NCBI GenBank assembly: GCA_937146805.1
Contig: CAKZRR010000053.1
Span: 1 to 64,000, forward strand
Length of the DNA stretch: 64,000 nucleotides
Source of the DNA: an uncultured Owenweeksia sp.
GTDB lineage: Bacteria; Bacteroidota; Bacteroidia; Flavobacteriales; Schleiferiaceae
Direction: 5' to 3'
The notes below the pieces were generated by a model. It was not told the DNA's origin. It saw only the letters and a list, made by a program, of their open reading frames with translations, and searched no databases. Below are positions 51,044 to 59,296 of the stretch, piece by piece (positions within the stretch are counted from its first letter, which is position 1; each line of letters begins with the position of its first letter). A program made the translations under genes and the position numbers.

Positions 51044-52495
51044 ATGTCAGTACGAAAAGAGGTTTTTTCTGGAATGGCCTATACTGCCGTAGCAAAGTAT
51101 TCGGGGGTATTTATTTCGTTGGCTATTACCGCTGTGCTGGCACGGTTAATTTTGCCAGAAGATTTTGGTGTTATCGCTTTGGCGTCAGTGGTAATAGGTT
51201 TTTTTGGTTTGTTAACTGATATCGGTATTGCTCCAGCAATTGTTCAATTTAAAGATTTGTCTAAAGATGATCTTTCTCGAATATTTTCTTTTACTTTTTG
51301 GATAGGAGTCCTATTGTCCTTGGTGTTTTTCTCTCTTTCTTGGGTTATTGCAGATTATTATCAATCCGAAGATTTAATAATTGTTTGCCAGTTACTTTCG
51401 GTAACCTTGTTTTTTTCGGCAATTACTATTGTACCTAACGGTTTATTGCTGCGAGATAAGCAGTTTAAATTTATAGCCATGCGCACTTTAATAGTGCAAA
51501 TACTAAGCGGAGGTATTGCGGTGGCTATGGCTTTTAAGGGGTATGGTATTTTCGCACTTATTGCAAGCCCTTTGTGCTCTCGAACCCTAATGTTTATCCT
51601 TTCATTTCGAAAGTTTCCTCAAAAGTTACAATTTACCTTAGGGCTGGTATCCATCAAAAAAATAATGGCCTATACGCTGTACCAGTTTATGTTTAATCTC
51701 ATTAACTTTTTTCTAAGAACTTTTGATACGCTGTTAATTGGTAAAGTGCTTGGCATGAATTCTTTAGGGTATTATGAGAAATCGTACCGATTAATGACCT
51801 TGCCTTTAGAGAATATTACTCACGTAATAGGTCCTGTATTACATCCTATATTTTCCGATTTTCAGGATGATAAAATGCGCATGGCACGAGCCTATGAAAA
51901 AGCTATTAAAGCCATCGCCTTTTTAAGTTTTCCATTGTCGGTTTTTTTGCATTTTTCGGCAGCCGAAATAGTTTTGTTGTTTTTTGGGGATCAGTGGGTT
52001 AAGTCTATTTCGGTGTTTGAGATTTTAGCTATTACGGTAGGCGCCCAGGTTATTTTATCCACATCTGGCCCCATATTTCAGGCTATAAATGCTACCCGAA
52101 TGATGTTTATTAGCGGTTTGATATCGGCCGCTACTACTATACCTGCCATTGCTATTGGTGTTTACTTTTACCAAAGTTTAGATGCAGTGGCCTACGGAAT
52201 TTTAATAGCCTTCAGCCTGAATTTTTTGATTAACTACTTTTTAATGTATCGATACATTTTTAAGTTGCCGCTAAGCGATTTTTACAAACAACTTTGGTCA
52301 CCGGCATTGCTTGCGGCAATTTTGGTGGGTACTTTTATGCTGTTGCCACAGGATATAGTAGAAGCACATAAAATGCTAAACCTGTGTTACAATGGGGTAA
52401 TCTTTGTTGGAATTACGGTGCTGTATATACACCTTACAGGAGCTTATAATATTAAGGAGATGCTAAAAGCGGTACGATCTAAAATAGGTCGCTAA
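51044..52495 (+). CDS. Wzx/RfbX-type polysaccharide flippase (MOP superfamily)
   Basis: A 483-residue polytopic membrane protein with about 12-14 hydrophobic helices across its length. The start MSVRKEVFSGMAYTAVAKYSGVF, ITAVLARLILPEDFGVIALASV, and the mid segment MNSLGYYEKSYRLMTLPLENITHVIGPVLHPIFSDFQ fit lipopolysaccharide and exopolysaccharide exporters (WzxC-like). It moves lipid-linked oligosaccharides across the inner membrane. Within this cluster it is the only export gene; no Wzy polymerase, chain-length regulator or ligase is present here. The ATG follows the upstream stop with no spacing. Confidence 0.92.
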   Translation: MSVRKEVFSGMAYTAVAKYSGVFISLAITAVLARLILPEDFGVIALASVVIGFFGLLTDIGIAPAIVQFKDLSKDDLSRIFSFTFWIGVLLSLVFFSLSWVIADYYQSEDLIIVCQLLSVTLFFSAITIVPNGLLLRDKQFKFIAMRTLIVQILSGGIAVAMAFKGYGIFALIASPLCSRTLMFILSFRKFPQKLQFTLGLVSIKKIMAYTLYQFMFNLINFFLRTFDTLLIGKVLGMNSLGYYEKSYRLMTLPLENITHVIGPVLHPIFSDFQDDKMRMARAYEKAIKAIAFLSFPLSVFLHFSAAEIVLLFFGDQWVKSISVFEILAITVGAQVILSTSGPIFQAINATRMMFISGLISAATTIPAIAIGVYFYQSLDAVAYGILIAFSLNFLINYFLMYRYIFKLPLSDFYKQLWSPALLAAILVGTFMLLPQDIVEAHKMLNLCYNGVIFVGITVLYIHLTGAYNIKEMLKAVRSKIGR

Positions 52496-52512
52496 AGGTT
52501 GATAAAATAAAA

Positions 52513-53382
52513 ATGGATAAAAGTACCATCTACATAGTAAGTGTTTGCGATAATAGATACGCCATCCTTTTAGGAGCGTTGCTAAAGTCAATTGCTCAAA
52601 ATCATACATCACCCGAAGTAATTAACTATTACATTGTGGATGATGGTATTTCGGCATCAAGCAAAGAAAGACTAGAAGACTGTGCCAAGGGATCTAATCT
52701 AAATTTACAATGGGTTCCTTTTACCGAAGCCATAGCTTCTAAAACGAATTTACCTAGCGACAAATCAAGTTTTCCAGTAAATGTTTACCTCCGCTTAATG
52801 ATTCCCAACTTTTTACCTAAAGAAGCAGAACGTGCGCTTTACTTGGATGTGGATATGATAGTAGAGAAGGATATTACCGAACTTTGGAGTAAAGACTTGG
52901 CAGGTAAGCCAATCGCAGCTGTGGTAGATCGTAGTGAGCTCGTTTCGAGCGAGTGGGGTGGAATTAAGAATTATAAAGAACTAGGCCTACGTAAGGAAGC
53001 CCGCTATTTTAATAGTGGCTTGCTAATTATGGATTTGGCCATGTGGCGAAACAATAATTACGGAGACCAAGTAATTGAAGTAGTAAATAAAAATAAAGAG
53101 TTTGCATTTTTCCCGGATCAATATGGCTTAAACGTGGTGTTTGCTGATAACTGGATGGAGCTTGACAAACGCTGGAATACCTTGGTAGTTACTGATGTGG
53201 AAGATCCATGCCTAATTCATTTTATTGGTATTAAACCAATTTTTGCCCATTACGATGGCCTTAGTAAATATAAGGAACGATTTTACTTTTATTTAAATGA
53301 CACTGCATGGAAGGGTTACAAGCCCCAGGCTAAATGGAAATGGATGTATAACAAATTGATAAACAAATACTTTAGTAAATAG
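52513..53382 (+). CDS. GT8 family glycosyltransferase
   Basis: A 289-residue GT8 family transferase, related to glycogenin and LPS galactosyl/glucosyltransferases. It has SVCDNRYAILLGALLKSIA at the start, the metal-binding DVDMIVEKDI motif in the middle, and YFNSGLLIMDLAMWRNNNYG plus FPDQYGLNVVF, typical of GT8. There is no membrane segment. It lies 17 bases after the flippase gene. Confidence 0.92.
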   Translation: MDKSTIYIVSVCDNRYAILLGALLKSIAQNHTSPEVINYYIVDDGISASSKERLEDCAKGSNLNLQWVPFTEAIASKTNLPSDKSSFPVNVYLRLMIPNFLPKEAERALYLDVDMIVEKDITELWSKDLAGKPIAAVVDRSELVSSEWGGIKNYKELGLRKEARYFNSGLLIMDLAMWRNNNYGDQVIEVVNKNKEFAFFPDQYGLNVVFADNWMELDKRWNTLVVTDVEDPCLIHFIGIKPIFAHYDGLSKYKERFYFYLNDTAWKGYKPQAKWKWMYNKLINKYFSK

Positions 53383-53449
53383 TCCTATTTAAATTCGGCT
53401 ATAGCCGAGAAAGGACAAAGATTAGCACAGAGATATAGATAGCTGAATT

Positions 53450-54247
53450 ATGACGGAACCAACACAATATAACGAAGTAGCCTTAATGGTAACGCACTAT
53501 AATCGTAGCCAGTCGTTAGAGCGTTTGTTGAAATCCTTTGAGGATTTGGATATGCTCTTTGGAGAAGTTGTGGTTTCGGATGATGGAAGCCAACCAGAAC
53601 ATATTTCCTATATGAGGGAGTTACAAAAAACTTACTCCTTTAATTTAGTTACTACTCCCAAAAATAAAGGTCTGGGTAATAATTTAAATAAAGGCCAAAA
53701 CGCGGTTACAAAGCCTTTAACACTTTATGTACAAGAGGACTTTGTGCCACAGCCCATCTTTAAAGAGAAATTTGAGTTTTCCCTTAAGAAAATGGAGCAG
53801 CAGCCTAGCTTGGACTTGGTTAGATACTACTCTTATTTTAAGTATCCCTACCTTGAGCCTGTTGGAAAGGGTTTTTCTAAAATGGATTTTGGCTTTTGGA
53901 AAAAGGGTTATAAAAAGTTTTACCTCTACAGCGATCACCCACATTTAAGGAGAAGCACTTTTTTTAATCGTTTTGGCGAGTACCCAGAAGGAATTATTGG
54001 AGACAAAACGGAATATCAAATGATGATGTCGCTGTTGGTTAATAAGGCTGAAGCGTTGTACTTTGATGAGCACAAATCGCTCTTTCATCAAGTAAATTCA
54101 GAGGATGAGCCCAGTACTATGGATAGAAGTTCTGTTCGTTTTAGTAAGAACCTAGGGATTACTTTGGTTCGTCATTTATACAGGCACATACGATTTAACT
54201 ACAATTATCTAATTGGTGCTCGTAAGTTGAAGAGGCCTAGGCCATAA
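53450..54247 (+). CDS. GT2 family glycosyltransferase
   Basis: A 265-residue glycosyltransferase with a GT-A-type N-terminus: VALMVTHYNRSQSLERLLKSF, VVVSDDGSQPEH, and NLVTTPKNKGLGNNLNKG. The usual DxD site appears as YVQEDFVP, so this is a divergent GT2, and catalytic competence is likely but not certain. It is the last gene of the glycan cluster. A minus-strand terminator for rny lies right past its stop, so transcripts from both sides meet here. Confidence 0.8.
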   Translation: MTEPTQYNEVALMVTHYNRSQSLERLLKSFEDLDMLFGEVVVSDDGSQPEHISYMRELQKTYSFNLVTTPKNKGLGNNLNKGQNAVTKPLTLYVQEDFVPQPIFKEKFEFSLKKMEQQPSLDLVRYYSYFKYPYLEPVGKGFSKMDFGFWKKGYKKFYLYSDHPHLRRSTFFNRFGEYPEGIIGDKTEYQMMMSLLVNKAEALYFDEHKSLFHQVNSEDEPSTMDRSSVRFSKNLGITLVRHLYRHIRFNYNYLIGARKLKRPRP

Positions 54248-54280
54248 AAAAAGCCCTTAGTTTTCACCAAAGGCTTTCAT
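54246..54280 (-). terminator. Terminator of rny
   Basis: On the minus strand, AAAGCCTT pairs imperfectly with AAGGGCTTT and is followed by seven T residues, 21 bases after the rny stop at 54301. It may also act on the converging glycan cluster. Confidence 0.75.
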
Positions 54281-54300
54281 GTAAATAGAAAATAAGGTGT

Positions 54301-55839
54301 CTATCGCGCTACATTAACAGCACGTGTTTCTCGTATTACGGTAATTTTAACTTGACCAGGATAAGTCATTTCATTTTGAATTTTTTGGCTAATGTCAAAA
54401 GAGATCTTAGCGGCATCCGCATCACTAACCTTATCGCAATCTACCATTACCCTAAGCTCTCTACCCGCCTGAATTGCATAAGCCTTGCTTACTCCATTTT
54501 GCCCAATGGCTAAGTTTTCTAAGTCTTTTAATCGCTGGATATACGATTCAGCAATTTGCCTACGTGCGCCTGGGCGTGCTCCCGAAATACCATCACAAAC
54601 TTGAACAATAGGGGAGATTAAGTTGTTCATTTCAATTTCATCGTGATGAGCACCAATGGCATTGCATACATCTGGCTTTTCACCATATTTCTCAGCCCAC
54701 TGCATTCCTAAAATGGCATGTGGCAACTCGCTCTCTTCGGATGGTACTTTGCCAATATCATGCAATAAACCGGCTCTTTTAGCCAGCTTAGCATTTAAGC
54801 CAAGCTCGGCAGCCATTATCCCACAAAGGTTAGCTACCTCACGGGAGTGCTGCAATAAATTTTGCCCATAGCTGCTGCGGTATTTCATTCGGCCAATGGT
54901 TTTAACTAGCTCGGGGTGTAAACCATGTATTCCTAGATCAATGGCGGTACGTTTACCTACTTCAAAAATTTCCTCCGAGATAGACTTTCGGGTTTTAGCT
55001 ACTACTTCCTCAATACGAGCCGGATGAATTCGTCCATCCGTTACTAAACGGTGTAAAGCCAAGCGAGCTATTTCTCTACGAACCGGATCAAAACAAGAAA
55101 GTATAATAGCTTCTGGTGTATCGTCTACAATAATCTCAACACCGGTAGCTGCTTCTAAGGCCCTAATGTTACGTCCTTCGCGGCCAATAATTCTACCTTT
55201 TACATCGTCATTTTCAATATTAAATACCGAAACACTGTTTTCTACAGCTTGCTCTGTAGCCACACGTTGTATAGTTTGGATAACCACTTTGCGCGCTTCA
55301 TTGCTGGCCGATAGTTTGGCCTCTTCCATGGTCTCTTGAATGTAGCTAGCCGCTTCTGTTTTGGCCTCATCTTTTAACGCTTCCAATAATTGACTCTTGG
55401 CATCTTCGGGTGTTAAACCCGAAATTACTTCTAGCTGTTCAACCTGTCTGCGGTGTACTTTTTCAAGTTCTTCCGTTTTACGATCATTCACATCAATTTT
55501 ACGCTCCAAGTCCTTTTTAAGGTTGTTTAAATCGCGATCTCTTCGTTTGTTCTCCTCGAAGCGCTGATTGTTTTTGGTCTCTCTTTCCTTGAGCCTATTG
55601 GCCGTTTCGTTAAATTTTTGCTCCTTTTTGTTGATGCTTTTTTCATGTTCGGCCTTGAGCTCTAAAAACTTTTCTTTAGCCTGTAAAATTTTATCTTTTT
55701 TGATGTTTTCGGCTTCCTTTTCGGCTTCGGCAATTACTGATGAGGCCTTTTTGCGCTGTAGGCTTTGTAATAAAGTAAAGCTGATACCAGCTCCTATAAA
55801 AAGGGCAGCTACTGCTACCACTATTGATGTAATATCCAT
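54301..55839 (-). CDS. rny: Ribonuclease Y
   Basis: A 512-residue endoribonuclease that starts mRNA decay. It has an N-terminal membrane helix ([20 protein letters not shown]), a long charged coiled coil over about 30-150, a KH domain with [20 protein letters not shown], and an HD domain with [14 protein letters not shown] and [17 protein letters not shown]. All four regions are in family order and length. The start is the ATG at 55839 (MDITS). A 6S RNA gene lies upstream in the same orientation, followed by zapA. Confidence 0.96.
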   Translation of the reverse strand: MDITSIVVAVAALFIGAGISFTLLQSLQRKKASSVIAEAEKEAENIKKDKILQAKEKFLELKAEHEKSINKKEQKFNETANRLKERETKNNQRFEENKRRDRDLNNLKKDLERKIDVNDRKTEELEKVHRRQVEQLEVISGLTPEDAKSQLLEALKDEAKTEAASYIQETMEEAKLSASNEARKVVIQTIQRVATEQAVENSVSVFNIENDDVKGRIIGREGRNIRALEAATGVEIIVDDTPEAIILSCFDPVRREIARLALHRLVTDGRIHPARIEEVVAKTRKSISEEIFEVGKRTAIDLGIHGLHPELVKTIGRMKYRSSYGQNLLQHSREVANLCGIMAAELGLNAKLAKRAGLLHDIGKVPSEESELPHAILGMQWAEKYGEKPDVCNAIGAHHDEIEMNNLISPIVQVCDGISGARPGARRQIAESYIQRLKDLENLAIGQNGVSKAYAIQAGRELRVMVDCDKVSDADAAKISFDISQKIQNEMTYPGQVKITVIRETRAVNVAR

Positions 55840-55863
55840 TGGTTGTTTAAGTTAGTATTAAAA

Positions 55864-56033
55864 TAAAAAAACCCGCACCTAAATTAAGTCATGTCTAAAC
55901 TCCGTTTAGACAGGATCGGAGTTTACCGAACAATTTCGGTCTTCCACTACGAGGCGGCCTGACCTAGAAAATTCGAGCCAAACTCCTTTATTATATTCGC
56001 GTTGAGTTTAGCAATCCTAAAAATAGATGCGGG
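55864..56033 (-). ncRNA. ssrS: 6S RNA (6S-Flavo type), candidate ssrS
   Basis: A 170-base RNA between zapA and rny. Its ends form a long closing stem: CCCGCATCTA at the 5' end (56033-56024) pairs with TAGGTGCGGG (55881-55872), and TTTTTTT follows as a terminator. Inside, a second stem and a large central bubble (GGAGTTT, TAAACTCC) are consistent with the 6S layout that mimics an open promoter and sequesters RNA polymerase. The position next to zapA repeats the well-known ssrS-zapA link in proteobacteria, and Rfam has a Bacteroidota 6S-Flavo class. Exact 5' end not defined. Confidence 0.75.
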
Positions 56034-56058
56034 AAAAAAAATTGTATTTAAAAGAACG

Positions 56059-56370
56059 CTACGGCTTTATTGCAGTTTCTAAAATTTGCTCTAGTTGACC
56101 TAATTGTTGGCTAATGCTACTCGCATCTACCATCTCTTTGTCTTTATTCTTTTCTAAACGCGATGCAAGCTGTAAAGCACACATAGCTAGCAAATCTTGT
56201 TTATCTCTAACGGCATATCCCTCTTCATATTTTTTAAGGGTACCCTCAATTGCTTTAGCGGCCGCCCGAATTTTCTCCTCTTCCTCTGGCTTAATAGTCA
56301 GTGGATAAACTCGATCGGCTATGGAAACTTTTATTTTTAAATAATCCTTCAAAACAATTGATTTACTCAT
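56059..56370 (-). CDS. zapA: Cell division protein ZapA
   Basis: A 103-residue ZapA, which binds FtsZ and promotes Z-ring bundling. The N-terminal globular domain (VLKDYLKIKVSIADRVYPLTI) is followed by EEEEKIRAAAKAIEGTLKKYEEGYAVRDKQDLLAMCALQLA, and the C-terminal coiled coil. The frame is open past the ATG at 56370, but MSKSIVLKDYLKIK is the family start. Its start overlaps the end of an upstream coiled-coil gene by eight bases. The 6S RNA follows 25 bases after its stop. Confidence 0.93.
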   Translation of the reverse strand: MSKSIVLKDYLKIKVSIADRVYPLTIKPEEEEKIRAAAKAIEGTLKKYEEGYAVRDKQDLLAMCALQLASRLEKNKDKEMVDASSISQQLGQLEQILETAIKP

Positions 56371-56653
56371 TGAGCAATGCAATACAGCGGTCAATTTCCC
56401 GCATTAGCGAACTAATTTTAGATTTTGCCAAATCCGAATCTTCGTTAGTGGCCGCAAAGCCTCGTGCAATTTTGGCGTCTTCCAGTTCACTTTTCAGTTG
56501 TTGTAACTCTGTGTTTTTGGCTTCTAATTGCTCACCAGCTTCACTAAGCTGGACTTCGAGCAATTCCTTTTGATGTTTTACTTCTTCAAATTGAACCACC
56601 AGCGAATGCGTTAGTTTTTCAACATGGCTAAGCTTTTGGTGAAGTTGGTTCAT
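56363..56653 (-). CDS. Small coiled-coil protein upstream of zapA (ZapB-like candidate)
   Basis: A 96-residue protein that is almost entirely heptad-like coiled coil: VEKLTHSLVVQFEEVKHQKELLEVQLSEAGEQLEAKNTELQQLKSE from about 11-58 with hydrophobic spacing and no break, ending with a short charged helix (KISSLMREIDRCIALLNE). No signal or membrane segment. Sequence alone does not give a family. In many proteobacteria a short coiled-coil protein (TIGR02449, ZapB-like) precedes zapA, so it may tune ZapA or Z-ring assembly. It overlaps the zapA start by eight bases, so they are cotranslated. Confidence 0.75.
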   Translation of the reverse strand: MNQLHQKLSHVEKLTHSLVVQFEEVKHQKELLEVQLSEAGEQLEAKNTELQQLKSELEDAKIARGFAATNEDSDLAKSKISSLMREIDRCIALLNE

Positions 56654-56810
56654 AAAATTACAATAACTGAGCTACAAAGGTAATAACCGATTTGAGTTAT
56701 TCAAGTATTACTTTAAGTAAGAGGCCTAATTTGTCAACATATAATTTTTAATGCCTTGCGGATAGTTGATAAAATAAGGACTTGCTTAAATAAAAAACTT
56801 ATGGGCATAG

Positions 56811-56818
56811 TATATTTG
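56811..56818 (+). promoter_or_regulatory. Candidate -7 promoter element for the M23 gene
   Basis: TATATTTG matches TAnnTTTG exactly and ends ten bases before the ATG at 56829. A TTG at 56782-56784 lies 26 bases upstream, slightly too far for the usual -33. Confidence 0.45.
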
Positions 56819-56828
56819 AGGCCAACAT

Positions 56829-58568
56829 ATGGGAGAAATGAATAGGGGGATAAATTTTAGCATTTTAAAGATATGGGCAATTACCGCATTTTGCCTTTTA
56901 ACATTTACGGGTTTTTCGCAAAATAAGTATCCGCAAAATTATTTTAGATCACCGCTAAATGTGCCCTTGGTGCTTTCTGGAACTTTTGGTGAGCTACGTA
57001 GCAATCATTTTCATTCGGGTATAGATATAAAAACGCAGCAAAAAACAGGGCTGCCGGTTTTGGCGGTTGCCGATGGATACGTGAGCAGAATTAAAGTTTC
57101 GCCCTATGGTTTTGGAAAAGCAATTTACGTTACACACCCAAATGGCTACACCTCAGTATATGCGCATTTGCAAAAATTCGCACCGCAAATTCAAGCCTTT
57201 GTGCGTAAAGCACAATATCAGCAGCAGTCGTTTGCAGTAGAGTTGTTTCCATCAAGCAGTCAGTTTAAACTATTACAAGGTGGGGTTTTGGCTTTTTCGG
57301 GAAATACAGGAGGTAGCGGTGGCCCACATTTACACTTTGAAATTAGAGATAGTAAAACAGAAAAGGTAATTAACCCTCTTCATTTTGGTTTTAAGGTTAA
57401 GGATACCAGGCGCCCCAACCTTTTTAATTTAATGGTGTACCAGTTTAATGGCGAGGAGCTGGTATCATCCGAGCCAAAAAAAATATTAACCAATAGTACC
57501 GGTAAAAGCTACTTAGCGGGGAATGAGGTATTGGATATAAATTACCAACCCGCTTTTGGAATTCAAACTACTGATAAGCAGGATGGCGCTTCTAATAATA
57601 ATGGAGTTTACAGCATTGATATGTGGATGGGAGAAGAAAAGGTATATCGATTTTGCACCGAAACTTTTGCCTTTGGCGAAACCCGCTATATTAATTCGCA
57701 CATTGATTTTGCTCAAAAAAACTGCTGTAGAAAAGTGTACAATAAAATGTTTTTAGAGCCGGGTAATCAATACTCAGGTTATGCACAAACACCTCAAATG
57801 AACTTACCAAAGTTAATAGCTGATAGTATTTACAATGTAAAAATTGAAGTGAAAGATTTTGCGGGTAACACCAATGTTTTAGGATTTAAAATAAAGTATC
57901 ATCCGCTTCAAAGCGAAGTAGATGAGAGCTATAGCACACCAAATTACTTTAGATATAGCCAAAGCAATTTTTTGAAAAATGAGAACTTATACCTGAATTT
58001 ACCTCAAGGAGCCTTGTACGCCAATGCTTATGTGGAGTATAATCACAGCGAGCCTTGCCAAAATTGCTTGTCTTTGATACATCATGTTGGTTCGTCCGAA
58101 ATTCCGGTACACCGCTACTATAATCTCAAAATAAAATTGAATGCCAATTATACCGGTGATAAAAGCAAACTAGCCATTGCCAGCTTAAAAAATGGTAGAA
58201 TAATAGATTACGAAGGTGGTGTTTGGAAAAATGGGTTTGTGGAGGCTCGTACGCGTCAGTTTGGAGATTTTGCCATAGCAGTTGATACCACAGCCCCCCG
58301 TATTAGGCCTATAAATTTTAAAGAAGGCAGTAGCATTGGAAGTTTGGGCAGGATAAAAATTAAGGTGACAGATGATTTCTCTGGAATTAAAAAAATAGAC
58401 ACTTATATCAATAATCAATGGGTGCTTTTTGAGTACGATGCTAAAAACAACCTTATTTTTGCATGGTTAAAAGATCTAGAATTAGAAGCAGGCGTACAAA
58501 ACTTAAAAGTGGTGGTGCAGGACGATAAGAAAAACGTACAAACAAAAACCTACCACTTAAAGTTGTAG
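56829..58568 (+). CDS. M23 family metallopeptidase (LytM-type), periplasmic
   Basis: A 579-residue protein with a signal peptide (residues about 10-30, ILKIWAITAFCLLTFTGFSQ), then a LytM/M23 domain: HFHSGIDIKTQQKTGLPV carrying the first zinc His and Asp, and HLHFEIRD carrying the HxH pair. The C-terminal part after about residue 200 is beta-rich with an immunoglobulin-like or carbohydrate-binding look and no known domain. M23 enzymes cut peptidoglycan cross-links, or act as inactive regulators; all expected zinc ligands are present here. An ATG at 56838 is an alternative start. Confidence 0.88.
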   Translation: MGEMNRGINFSILKIWAITAFCLLTFTGFSQNKYPQNYFRSPLNVPLVLSGTFGELRSNHFHSGIDIKTQQKTGLPVLAVADGYVSRIKVSPYGFGKAIYVTHPNGYTSVYAHLQKFAPQIQAFVRKAQYQQQSFAVELFPSSSQFKLLQGGVLAFSGNTGGSGGPHLHFEIRDSKTEKVINPLHFGFKVKDTRRPNLFNLMVYQFNGEELVSSEPKKILTNSTGKSYLAGNEVLDINYQPAFGIQTTDKQDGASNNNGVYSIDMWMGEEKVYRFCTETFAFGETRYINSHIDFAQKNCCRKVYNKMFLEPGNQYSGYAQTPQMNLPKLIADSIYNVKIEVKDFAGNTNVLGFKIKYHPLQSEVDESYSTPNYFRYSQSNFLKNENLYLNLPQGALYANAYVEYNHSEPCQNCLSLIHHVGSSEIPVHRYYNLKIKLNANYTGDKSKLAIASLKNGRIIDYEGGVWKNGFVEARTRQFGDFAIAVDTTAPRIRPINFKEGSSIGSLGRIKIKVTDDFSGIKKIDTYINNQWVLFEYDAKNNLIFAWLKDLELEAGVQNLKVVVQDDKKNVQTKTYHLKL

Positions 58569-58576
58569 GCGTATGC

Positions 58577-58584
58577 TAATTTTG
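58577..58584 (+). promoter_or_regulatory. Candidate -7 promoter element for the 58623 gene
   Basis: TAATTTTG matches TAnnTTTG and lies 38 bases before the ATG at 58623. No matching -33 element was found. Confidence 0.35.
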
Positions 58585-58622
58585 TTTCAATTACGTTTAG
58601 CTGCTGTTAACTAAGTTATTTC

Positions 58623-59276
58623 ATGGTCAAAAAGCTCCTTTTTATTTTAATACTCTTATCACCTGGTTACTTGCTTTTAACGGCTCAAAAAAATCCCGTG
58701 CAAATTTCGGGGGTGGTACTTAGTAATGATAGTGTGCCGCAAACCATGCCTTATGTACATGCCCAAATCAAAAAAAGGGGAGTGGTACTAAGCTCTAATG
58801 CGCAGGGCTTCTTTTCATTGGCTGCAGTGCCAGGAGATACTATATTGTTTACCAATGTAGGCTTTAAGCCAGAGATACTAGTGCTGGCCGATACACTCAG
58901 TCAAATGCAATACTTAGCCAAAGTGATTATGAAACGAGATACGACTGTGTTAAACGTGGTTACGCTATACCCTTGGCCTACGCCCGAAAGGTTTAAAGAC
59001 GCTTTTTTAAGTGCCCAAATAAACACTACCGAAAACGATATAGCCTTAAAAAACCTAGCTATTCAGGAGCTAAAGTATAGAGCTGCGTTAATGGGCTATG
59101 GAGCCGAAGAAATTCAGGATTTTGTGATTGCTGCCAATAGTGCTAGTATTGCTAATTACGGTTACTACCAAGGTTATGCCGATGGTGGATCTGCCATACT
59201 AGGATCTTTAACCAATCCATTTTCATGGATGCAGTTTTTTGATGCTCTTAAGCGGGGCGACTATCGAAAAAGATAA
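58623..59276 (+). CDS. Secreted protein with carboxypeptidase-like regulatory domain
   Basis: A 217-residue exported protein: signal peptide MVKKLLFILILLSPGYLLLTAQ, then a CarboxypepD_reg-like beta-sandwich (QISGVVLSNDSVPQTMPYVHAQIKKRGVVLSSNAQGFFSL, GDTILFTNVGFKPEILVL) and a C-terminal helical region (FKDAFLSAQINTTENDIALKNLAIQELKYRAAL). This domain is also found at the N-terminus of SusC-like receptors; here it is free-standing, and it lies 20 bases before a TonB-dependent receptor that has its own copy. Function unknown; an accessory to that receptor or its cargo is possible. Confidence 0.8.
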   Translation: MVKKLLFILILLSPGYLLLTAQKNPVQISGVVLSNDSVPQTMPYVHAQIKKRGVVLSSNAQGFFSLAAVPGDTILFTNVGFKPEILVLADTLSQMQYLAKVIMKRDTTVLNVVTLYPWPTPERFKDAFLSAQINTTENDIALKNLAIQELKYRAALMGYGAEEIQDFVIAANSASIANYGYYQGYADGGSAILGSLTNPFSWMQFFDALKRGDYRKR

Positions 59277-59296
59277 TTTTGAACATTAAGGTATTT

